64,000 bases of DNA, taken from Apricaphanius iberus. Lineage: Eukaryota > Chordata > Actinopteri > Cyprinodontiformes > Aphaniidae. This document shows positions 1-11,800 of the stretch, one piece after another. Each line of letters starts with the position of its first letter. Position 1 is the first letter of the stretch. The notes beneath the pieces were generated by a model. The model worked only from the letters and a program-made list of their open reading frames with translations, was not told the origin of the DNA and did no database searches. A program made the translations under genes and the position numbers. The DNA lies in NCBI GenBank assembly GCA_028564705.1, contig JAPXFQ010000381.1:281203-345202 (forward strand). Direction: 5' to 3'.

Positions 1-1204
1 GAGGACCGGGTCCAATCTCTGGTTTCCTGCTTCTGAGTCTGACAAGACGAAGAAGGAAACAATTAAGGCTGAGCAGACGATCTCAGACTGACTGACGGTT
101 CAGCTCATCTGTATCAGCGGGGAGACATCTAAGCATCTGATTCCTGCAGCTCTGTGCGTCTTTCCTGTGTTTAAATGTCTCATCAGATGGCTGCATTCAA
201 GTAGAAAACTGTGGAACAAGAAGTCTTACTTTACCCAGCCAAACAAACAGCTAGATTACAGGAAACATGTCTCCCAAAGTCCATTGTTTTCTGTAATTTC
301 TCGCATGTAGTTTTGATTCTAATTGTAGAATAACTATACCAGTTTTAGTACTGGCCCAGTTCACCCTCGGGGGTTTGAGTCTATGTTTCTGTAATGTCTT
401 TAATGTTTCTCCTCTTGAATTTTTCCACTCAGCACATTGAATCCAGTTCAAAACTGTGTGAATTAAACCAAGATTAAAGGAGGGTGAAATCAGGATCAAA
501 CATGGATTAAATCTAGATCCACTCATGATTAAACCAGGATTATAACTAGATTTGGCTCATCCTGAAAAAACAATGGAAACTGACACTAACTGCAAGTAGG
601 GAAGGGTGGGTCCCTTCAGTGCTGATCCCTGTTGTAATTACCTTATGTTTAGAGGTGGAATGTTAGAAAAAAAGAGCTGTATCTTATGTGTGAAGTTGAG
701 TGCTAACATCTATATATTGTTGGACTAATCCCTACACATTTTGGTCCTATAACCCAACTCGTGGAGCAGTGCTGAACTCTTCTTCTCATTAGTTACACGA
801 GGAGAAAGGCATAAGATGACCATCTCACAAGTTGTGCCCAGTGAAAGAGTTGCCTCTTTGGGACGATTCCCTTTGAGGCTCAGGATATTGCCCTGGAAGG
901 AACCAGTCTGTTGTCCTCCTGAGGGACTTTGATCCCCCACCTTGTGATGGTGGAGACCCTCTGATGAGTCTAATTGGGAGGAGCAGCCTTCCTGATCTGA
1001 CTCTCACTCGTTAACAGTCTCCAGAATACACTTGACCATTGGACGACATGCCAACCTGGACCTACCTTCATCCTACCACTTAATACCAGAGCTTCCTAGG
1101 CCAAGGGTTGATGACTGATTTCATCATTATATCTCAGACCTGCAGATATAACTGGCTGCAGTTTCATTTATTCTTGTGGAGAACCCATCAGGGCTATCTT
1201 CAGA
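1..1204. other. pdgfrb-like intron sequence, no exon found
   Basis: No kinase exon could be read on the minus strand here, although the next pdgfrb exons should lie in this direction. Short related tracts of the form ATTAAAYCNGGAT occur at 440-550. Confidence 0.5.
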
Positions 1205-1228
1205 TCACATCTCGTAAAGTATTCTTGT

Positions 1229-2528
1229 TGGATGGATGGATGGATGGATGGATGGATGGATGGATGGATGGATGGATGGATGGATGGGTGGATGGATGGT
1301 TGGATGGATGGATGATTGGATGGATGGATGGATGGATGGATTGTTGGATTGGTGGATGGATGGATGGATGGATGGATGGATGGGTGGATGGATGGTTGGA
1401 TGGATGATGGATGGATGGATGGATGGATGAATGGATAGATGGATGAACAGATGGATGGATGGATGGGTGGATGGAAGGATGGACGGATGGATGAACAGAT
1501 GGATGATGGATGGATGGATGGATGGATGATGGATGATGGATGGATGAATGATGGATGGAACAGATGGATGGAATGGGGAGGATGGATGGATGAACAGATG
1601 GATGGATGGATGGATGAATGGATGGATGAACAGATGGATGGATGGATGGATGATGGATGGATGAACAGATGGATGAACAGATGGATGGATGAACAGATGG
1701 ATGGATGAACAGATGGATGGATGGATGGATGGATGGATGAACAGATGGATGGGTGGGTGGATGGGTGGATGGATGGTTGGATGGATGGATGGATGGATGA
1801 TGGATGGATGGATGGATGAAAAGATGGATGAACAGATGGATGGATGAACAGATGGATGGATGGATGGATGGATGGATGAATGGATGGATGAACAGATGGA
1901 TGGGTGGATGGGTGGGTGGATGGGTGGATGTATGGTTGGATGGATGGATGATGGATGGATGGATGGATGAAAAGATGGATGAACAGATGGATGGATGAAC
2001 AGATGAATGGATGGATGGATGAACAGATGGATGGATGGATGAACAGATGGATGGATGAACAGATGGATGGATGGACAGATGGATGGATGGATGAACAGAT
2101 GGATGATGAACAGATGGATGGATGGACAGATGGATGGATGGATGGATGGATGGATGGATGGATGGATGGATGGATGGATGGATGGATGGATGGATGGATG
2201 GATGGATGGATGGATGGATGGATGGATGGATGGATGGATGGATGGATGGATGGATGGATGATGGATGATGGATGGATGGATGGATGGATGGATGGATGGA
2301 TGGATGGATGGATGGATGGATGGATGGATGGATTGATGGATGGATGGATGGATGATGGATGATGGATGGATGGATGGAGATGGATAAGATGGATGGATGA
2401 TGGATGGATGGATGATGGATGGATGATGATGGATGGATGGATGATGGATGGATGATGGATGGATGATGGATGGATGGATGATGGATGGATGATGGATGGA
2501 TGATGGATGGATGATGGATGGATGGATC
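1229..2528. repeat. GGAT tetranucleotide array
   Basis: About 1.3 kb of (GGAT)n with interspersed GATGAACAGATG and GGTGGATG variants. Imperfect in its left half and nearly pure at 2130-2340. It lies in a pdgfrb-like intron. The long frames across it are compositional. Confidence 0.97.
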
Positions 2529-2581
2529 AGAATCATCACAATTTGAAAATAAAACAAAAGCAGAATTATTCTGTTCAAACA

Positions 2582-2627
2582 GGATTAAATCCAGATTAAA
2601 TCCAGATTAAATCCAGATTAAAGAATC
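2582..2627. repeat. 12-bp tandem repeat
   Basis: Four copies of AGATTAAATCC-type units directly beside the GGAT array. Confidence 0.8.
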
Positions 2628-2717
2628 TGTTAACCAATTTTAAAACTGAATAATTGAGTCTGAAACCAGATTAAAGCCTCGGCTAAACCAGGATCTCTTC
2701 TGGTTTGAAGTTTTTAC

Positions 2718-2816
2718 CTTGCCTGGTGCACGCTCCCAGCAGGTTGACAATGTTCAGATGAGGACCAAGATAAGCCAGAACCTTTAACTCGGACATCAGA
2801 GACTGAACCCTTTTGG
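2718..2816 (-). CDS. pdgfrb: pdgfrb-like exon 16, kinase alpha-C helix
   Basis: Reads [20 protein letters not shown], then LLGACTRQ. The alpha-C glutamate (SEL) is kept. Four or so residues before the helix are missing compared with human PDGFRs. It is the last exon in the window. Confidence 0.88.
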
Positions 2817-5800
2817 CTGCAGAAAGAGAACCACACATTGAGACGTGGGGTTCAGTCTGATTCAGGACTCCTATACGGAAACAGAATTAAGAGATGGACT
2901 GTACACTTCATGATCTTCACTGCAGCTTTTGTTGTGGAGTCAGAGCCAGTCAGAGCAGAAACTGTTGCCTCGACTATACGTCCAGCGGAACAAGAACCCA
3001 GAACCTGACCTAGACAAACAAACAGGTTAAAGCTTTTACTGAACTGAATGCAGATCTTCTCCTTCCAAACTGCAGGTTCTGGTCTTATTCTACCTAGAAC
3101 CACATGATTTCTGGGTATTTCCCAGGCTGAATTGTAGGGCAGATCTTCGGGGTCCACGTAGGTACACTGCTGTCCACCAGAACTTACAGAGTCGATCAGC
3201 CTCCAGCGAGCTTCATAATGAGGTTTCTGCATGCAGTAAGAGACGAGCAGAAACTATAGACAAGCTGGACTGCAGGGACATAAATGTTCAAACTTAGAAG
3301 CTTACTGACGTTTCTCCAGAGAGCAATGAGGATGATAAAAAAGATAACGGCTATGATGACCAGAACCAGAACCGCCACCAACACTATGACTTGTGACAGG
3401 AGGGCTGAAAGCAGAAAACAGAGAATTACACGGAGCTTGGATTGGGAATGTCGGATTCTAACAGGTGGTGTTGTTAAGGCTCAGTAATAAGGCTATAACT
3501 ACTTCTGTAAGCTCTAAGCAATATTGCGTCATTTCAGATGAAAATCACCCTAATCACCCAACTATGTGCTGTTTTGCTCACCTGCCTCCAGGTGTGAGTT
3601 TCTTTGACACTTTTCTTGGTAAACGACTCAAAGAGGCCTTTTTCTAATTAATAAATATACATTTGTATATATTAGAGGCCTTCTACTCTGTTCAGGTTGG
3701 TCTAATATGTTTCACAGAAATGGCTTCTCTCACTCCTCCCTCAAACCATCCGTCTTCTCAGTCCAAAATGAGGACATCATTGTCGTCAGTAGACTGACCT
3801 TTGACCTTCAGATGTAGGTGAACTGCTAAGTCTTGGCCTGATGAGTTTGTTCTTCGGTGTTTAGCCATCCTTTAGTGTAGTTGCTGTCTAGTTTCTCCAA
3901 TGTACAGTTATGAACATTACTCACTGCACTGGGCTGAATATACCACGCCACCGAGCTTGTGTTTGGGTGTTTTACCCTTTGGATGAACCCGTCTTTGCCT
4001 TAAAGTGTTACCAGGTTTAAAATGGGATGTTGTGTTTAGAAAATATGCTTCTTACTTTCTTAGAAACTCCCACTACATGTGGGATAACTACGTTTTCCCC
4101 TTCTTTTCTCCTCTCTCACATTGGCCTGAATGACAGTTTCTTTGACTTCCTACATACCATAACATACGCCCAATAAGGGCGTTCAAAGGTTGGAGTTCAT
4201 TCATTATATGTTTGTGTTCTTTGTCATTCTCTCTTTGTTGGGACAAGTTCAGCTTGATGCTGTAGTGTTGTGATTACAGAAAGTTTATATTCCAGTGGAG
4301 GGTGTGAATCCGAAACTAAGTATTGGTCTGTATGTGAACTGGTGTTATATTCACAGTTATCCACCTGCTCCTCTGGTTCTGGACCGACACAAATCTGCTG
4401 CATGGATCAGCCCAGTTCTCCCAGTCAGCACTAACTGGACTCAAACATTTCTTCAGCAGCAGGGTGTCCACATCCTTTTGTAGGGTTGGACTGAACTTCC
4501 ATATTGGTTCAGTCTAGTGTTATGATACTACAGTAGTACTCACAGTTTTGGAGGACTCGTAGGTCTCGCACGCGTCCTCCTGCTATGTTAGTAGCTTCAC
4601 AGCGGACAGCCGACACAGAGCTCAAAGTTCTCAGAGTCAGCACAGTTCGTACCTGAACAGGTGACACACACACAGATCAGTAATTTATCAGTTAGCCCCT
4701 CCCACCTTTAGATGATGATACCTACCAAGGTACCGCCTCCCTCTGTCACTGTGGTGACATTCTGTTCTGAAGCCCCTAATTGGCTCCTCCATCCATCACT
4801 CAGATTAGTGCACCTGCAGCAGGAAAACCAAAATGTTACCTGCTGAAACCCTGGGCAATGTTTCGCATATGTACAAGTGTTTACCTGACTGAACTTGGAC
4901 AGGTGTACCAGGTAACAGATGGGGTCGGAACCCCTTCACTGACACAAAGGATGGAATTCTTGTCAACTTCTGACAGAGACACAATCCTCGGGGGGGCTGG
5001 ACAAAGTTGCACAGGTGAGCTCAGGTGAACACTGTCAGGTAAACTCTCTGACAGGTAAATCCTCTCTCACCTAGGATTTGTAGTGTGAAAATTACTTCCT
5101 CTGTGTCATCTTCATTGTATGCGGTTGCCATGTAATTTCCTGTTTGGTCCAACTGCACCTGATGCAGCGTCAGCGTGCTAGCATACCTGCAATCAATCAA
5201 TTAGCAAACCAGTCAATACAGCCAATATACCAGTCAGCCAATAAACCAGTCAGCCAACCGACCATTCAACCAATAAACCAGTCAGCCAACCAGTCAGCCA
5301 ACGAACCAGTCAGCCAACGAACCAGTCAGCCAATGAACCAGTCAACCAACCAGTCAGCCAATAAACCAGTCAGCCAATCGACCAGTCAGCCAATAAACCA
5401 GTCAGCCAACAACCAGTCAGTCAACCAACCAGTCAGCCAACCAACCAGTCAGCCAACAACCAGTCAGCCAACCAACCAGTCAGCCAACCAACCAGTCAGC
5501 CAACAACCAGTCAGTCAACCAACCAGTCAGCCAACAACCAGTCAGTCAATAAATCAGTCAGCCAACCAACCAGTCAGCCAATGAACCAGTCAACCAACCA
5601 GTCAGCCAACCAACCAGTAGGCCAATGAACCAGTCAACCAATAAAACCAGTCAGCCAACCAACCAGTCAGCCAATAAACCAGTCAGCCAACCAACCAGTC
5701 AGCCAACCAACCAGTAGGCCAATGAACCAGTCAACCAATAAACCAGTCAGCCAATAAACCAGTCAGCCAACCAACCAGTCAGCCAACAACCAGTCAGTCA

Positions 5801-8800
5801 ATAAATCAGTCAGCCAACCAACCAGTCAGCCAACCAACCAGTAAGCCAATGAACCAGTCAACCAACCAGTCAGCCAACCAACCAGTCAGCCAACAACCAG
5901 TCAGCCAATAAACCAGTCAGCCAACCAACCATCAGCCAATAAACCAGTCAGCCAACCAACCAGTCAGCCAACCAACCAGTAGGCCAATGAACCAGTCAAC
6001 CAATAAACCAGTCAGCCAATAAACCAGTCAGCCAACCAACCAGTCAGCCAACAACCAGTCAGTCAATAAATCAGTCAGCCAACGAACCAGTCAGCCAATA
6101 AACCAGTCAGCCAACCAACCAGTCAGCCAACAACCAGTCAGTCAATAAATCAGTCAGCCAATGAACCAGTCAACCAATAAAACCAGTCAGCCAACCAACC
6201 AGTCAGCCAATACATCAGTCAGTCAACCAACCAATCAGCCAATAAACCAGTCAGCCAACCAACCAGTCAGCCAATACATCAGTCAGTCAACCAACCAATC
6301 AGCCAATAAACCAGTCAGCCAACCAACCAATCAGCCAATAAACCAGTCAGCCAACCAACCAGTCAGCCAATACATCAGTCAGTCAACCAACCAATCAGCC
6401 AATAAACCAGTCAGCCAACCAACCAATCAGCCAATAAACCAGTCAGCCAACCAACCAACCAATCAGCCAATAAACCAGTCAGCCAACCAACCACCCAATA
6501 AACCAGTCAGCCAACCAACCAACCAGTCAGCCAATAAACCAGTCAGCCAACCAACCAGTCAGCCAATAAACCAGTCAGCCAACCAACCAGTCAGCCAATA
6601 AACCAGTCAGTCCTCACAGACGTCCCATCCCCTTCCAAAGCAACAATAAAGATGCTCCACTTGCTACTGAAATCTCAATCAAACCCAGTTTTAAACTTAG
6701 TTCAGTTTTTTTCTATAGCGCCAATTCCCAACATAAATCGTCTCAAAGCACTTTATAAGAAAAATCATTTTAATCCAATTATCCAAACATTCCAATCAGT
6801 TAAAAGTTTTCTATGTAAGGAATCCCAGCAGATTGTGCTGAGTCATTGATGTGAGGTTGGACCCGGATCATACAGACTCCAACCACAGCAATTCCTCAGC
6901 AATCCCTCATACTGAGCAAGCATGTAGCGACAGTAGAGAGGAAAAACTCCCCTTTAACAGGAAGAAACCTCCAACAGAACCAGAACCTGGATCAGTACAA
7001 GCGATCATCTGCCACGACCGTCTGGGGGTCTGAGAAGACAGAGAAGAGACACAGAAGGAACAAAGGAACTGATGGAAGATTATTTTCTATATTAAAGAAA
7101 GTAAAACGTTGATAACAGGACATGGAGGATGTTCTGTCACTGGGAGCTTCATCTGAACTGATGCTCCCCATCCAGCAGGGGGCGCTGTAGCTGAGTGGGA
7201 TAACAGACCAGGTGGAGCTTCAATGGAGAGAAAAACTCTGTGAGAAAACTGGGTTAAAAATCGCAGTAACAGCAGAAAATAAATCTGGAGAGTAGTAGGA
7301 GAGAAAAGTAGCAGAGAGAAGAAAACTGTCCTCCAACAGTTTATCAGAGAGAGGATGGTTGCTGGGTCTATCCTTCCTTCTCTGGAATCGACACATAAAG
7401 GTAAGAAGTCCTGTTTCAACAGATCTCTGAACCGTTCTCAGGGTCACCACAGAAGACTTTTATGGACCATTACTGACATCTACAGCATGACTTTCAGCCT
7501 GTCTAGAGTTTATTGCAATGAGGAGAACAAGTGGATCAAGCTGAAGGTCCAGGTCCCGTGTAGCAAGTTTTGTGACTGGTACCAGATGAGGATCAGGCTC
7601 GGTCTGACCAAGTGAAAGGCAGAGATGGTTGAATGTCTGTGTCAGCAGTGGTTCTGGAATGCGTCTAAAATGGTAGAGGACGAGAGATGGCTGCCAGCTG
7701 AAGTCCATTTTGTCCCATAAGGCATCAGAGTTGTTGATGAAGCTCATACCTGGGCAGAGGACAACCGCATGTTTTCCTGGAATCCAGTCAACCAGGATAA
7801 AATGCGCATAGCAACAAGGACCAATGTTCCTATGAACAATGAACAGACTCCGCTAAAGACAACATGGGTTTGAATCTTGTCCTGAAACCATGACTGTAAG
7901 TCTGCAGCTGGGTTCTGACGGGCCAGAACCTGGGAAGAAGACCTTCCTTTGAACGTTTTGGTTTCTGCAGAGCTCCTCCCTGACCACATCCTGCCAGAAG
8001 AAACCTGTTTATCTCAGTTATGTGTCAGAATAAACTGAAGAACCAGGTGATCCGTCTTTAATTAAAGGTGTTTATCAGTTTTTGCTCTGGGGAGAACTTT
8101 AACTTTTTATTGCATAAATATATGAATGCCACATAATTAATTTAAAGGACTCTAGGACCTAAGAACCTCTTCCTTTTACCTACCTGTTGCTCTTCAGGTA
8201 AGTGGTGTTGATGGAGCTGGTTTCCATGGCAATAGTCTGGTTCAGTCTGGACCAGGTGACGTTCGGGGCGGGGTGGGCTTCACCTCCTACCTTCAGCTCC
8301 ACGGTGTGGTGGACAACAGAGGAGATGTTGGTCTCACCTGAGGGCCACAGGTAGACGTAGCCTCGCTCTGCAGAGAGGAGGGGGTTACACCTATATTCAC
8401 CTGTGCATGCGTTCACCTGTGTGTGCGTACTGACTCAGAACGGTTACTGTGATGTTCTTCCTCACGGTCCATCTGAGCTGTGAGTCCTGAGCCTCACACA
8501 CGTACACACCTACAGGAAGCACATATCACCATGGTAACTGTAGCGACCTGCTAACTGCAGTGACATGTTGGGTCTGACAGGCTGAAACACATACCTGAGT
8601 GTGACACTGTTGCCGTGGTGATGTTTATGACAGAACGAATTTCATTGGGCAGGATGTCTGTTAGAGGTTCTACTTCCTGTAGAGAAAGCATTGAGTCGAT
8701 GATGGTTATGAAACATTTTGATCTGTTAGGGTTCTTACGGCTGTTCACATTAAATAGCCGTTATTAGCGGTTATCACTCCCATTAAATGCCGTCAGACTG

Positions 8801-11800
8801 CGCCCTCTCTACCTACTGAAACTTACTTTTCCGTTTGGTGTTGAAAACCTTTTCAAATAAGGTTTAGGCATTTAAAATAAAGTATATTTGTCCTTCTGTG
8901 ACCGTAAGGTTAGGACATAAAACTTGTGGGTTGGTTAAGATTGGTTAGATAACTCTAGTTACGATATGCTACTCTGATGAAGAATTTTTGACACGTGCAG
9001 ACAGTTGGCTGTTATCAGCGCTACGAATGGTTGATAACCTACTAGTAGGTAGAGAGGGCACAGTCTGACGGCATTTAATGGGAGTGATAACATCCAAATG
9101 TGCTGTTCAGGTCTTATTCCTCTGAGATTCTGACTTATTTCTTCTGCTTCTGTTGTTTTTGTATTTTGGTTTGGACTCTAATGTCCATGTCAGACTTTTT
9201 CTCTTTTAGTTTGTAGATCCTTTCATGTTTTTTGTATAATTCTGTGATCTTTAGTCTCTCCTGTTTTTTTCACTCCTCCTCACTAGTTAAGCTTCTTGGT
9301 TCCCTTTGTTATCTGCTGGTTTCTGCCCTCATCTTGGATTTAAGCCAATGTTTAGACCCACCCAACTGAAAAAAAGAGTACTTTAGTTTATTTCAAGGGT
9401 GTTTGTATTTCCAATAGTATGTTGAAAATGTACTTACCCAAATTGTACTTTTTGTAAATATATAATAATGTAGTAGCATCACTCTTTAACACTAACACTT
9501 TTAACACACTTGAAAATAATTGTACTATGTTACACTTTACAGAAATACATTATTCTAAAATGAAAGTTTTGTGTACTTTTTAAAGTGTACTTATCTGATA
9601 TTTGTTTTTTCATATATTTTTGATATATTTTTAATTGTATGCTCAGAATTGTTATTGTAAGATACACTGAAAGCATACTTTAAGAATACACATTTTAATA
9701 TTAACACTGTAATATTAAGTTTGAGTGTATTTTAAGTTAAATTTGAGTCTAAATATGCAGTGAAGTTATTCACGCTAGTTCTTCCGTTCTTTTATAAATT
9801 TCTTACAGTGTGTATATTACACAGATAGTAATTGTTGCAGCTGTTCTGTAATGTTTAATTAGTTTGGTAAACAAATAGGATATTTATATATATAAAAGCA
9901 GAGAAGTTAACAGGTCTGTAAGTAAACCTTATTTTATGGGTTTTTAGTTAATGTATATGCTTTTAAGAAATTACCCATAATTCACTTGGGAGAAACCTGA
10001 CACAGAACCGTGAGTCAAAGCGACGTTACCATAAAACAGCTCTTGGGGAAAAGCACAAGTTAATGTCCTGAGAAATCACTACTACCTGCATATGTAGAAT
10101 TACTCTCTGGTCTATGGGGGTATTGAGGAGTTGCATTACAGATTGCAAGGTAGATAAGTATGTAACATTTTAGTAATAATTTCAGGTATGAAAGTATATT
10201 CTCTTTGTTTGAAAAAAAATATTATAATTAAACATTTTAGCATCTTAAGAAAATATAAGTAGTATTGTATGTTAAAAAACAATACAATACAAAGTATGCT
10301 TTAATTTTACTAATTAAATATATATTATTACATGTAAAACCATGTTTTAAATATACTAAATATATTTTAAGTTGTTCCATTTTAGCACATAATAGTATAC
10401 TAAATACACTTAAATAGACTTGAGCTAATTTAATTACTATTAAAATATATTTAGTACAAAATTAGTTGTTCCAAAGTAGAATGCTTCAATTTAACTAATC
10501 ATGAACACACTTGAAGTATAATGATGATTAGTGTTGCTTCAAATACAGAAAAGGATGTCAAATTTGAGTACACTTAGTGCAATTATTTTTCACCTGGGCA
10601 GTAAGTGACTTTCCTGTAGTGTAGTGCCAGGCCAGCAGGTAAGTCTTTAACAGTGGTTAACAGAGACGTGGATGAATGCTGGTGAATATGGTATATCACT
10701 GGGAGGATACCAACGTCAGCAGCATCCTCATTTGTTCAGCTTTGAGCTTTTTCTATTTCAGTGTGGTCGTTCTAAACCAATATCGTGTGCAGTAATTTAC
10801 CCACCGCACTGCAGGGAGCTTTTGCCTTCCACAGATGTCCTGAGCGAAGGTCTGTTATGTCTGAGACGATATGTTGTGATACAGTTGAACTTATTTCTCA
10901 GCTAGTTCCACCTGACAGACTGTATCAAACACAAGATGTCTACAACTATGTCTGAGTCGTGGCAAGATGAATATACTTTGTTTTTAACCTCATGTAACCT
11001 GTTGTTGACACAAGCAACAGGTACGTACTACTGCAGAGCTCCACTAGGGGGCACAGTGCAGAAATCAGACCAGATAGAGTGCAGGATTTGGAGGGTGGAA
11101 GCAAAACAAAGATGGCGACCATCAAGGAGATTATGAGCTGGTTAATTTTCTAGATTATTACGCAAAAGAGATGGTTCCAGTGTCTTCTTACTCTTTCGGC
11201 CTTTTCCCTTCAGGGGGCGCTACAGCCAATCATCTGTCTCCATTTAGTCCTATCCTCTGCATCCTCTGACCTCACAACAACTAACTTCATCTCCTCCTCC
11301 ATCCATTAATCTTCTTCCTGGTCTTCCTCTCTGCCTCCTGCCTGGTGGCTCCATCCTCATCATCATTCTACCGATGTAATCATCATCTCTCTGAACATAT
11401 CCAAACCATCTCAGTCTGACTTTATCCCCAAACATCTACCATGATCTGTCCCTCTGATGGACTCATTCCTGATCCAATCCATCCTCATCACTCCCAGAGA
11501 CAATCTCAGCATCTCCAGTTCTGCTTCCTGTCTTTTCCTCATTGGTTCTATCTCTAGATCGTACAACATCGCTGGTCTTTCTACTGTCTTCTACACCTTT
11601 CCCTTCATTCTGGCAGAAATCCTTTTATCACACCAGAAACATTTCTCCACCCGTTTCAACCAGCTTCCACACACTTGTTCACCTCTTTCCTCCATTGCTT
11701 TGGACCGTTGACCCTTTTAACTTGCAGACAACAGAGCTTTTAAAATAAATGATAGTTTATCTGACATACTTTGTTCTGAATATTTCTAAAACCTGTGAGC

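Noticed and set aside
1205..2578. 457-codon minus-strand frame rich in His-Pro-Ser-Ile
   Set aside because: It is only the translation of a GGAT tetranucleotide array; no splice or gene context.
5144..6601. Long frames rich in Asn-Gln-Ser-Ala-Pro-Val
   Set aside because: Translation of the AACCAGTCAGCC minisatellite, which lies in an intron of the opposite-strand receptor gene.
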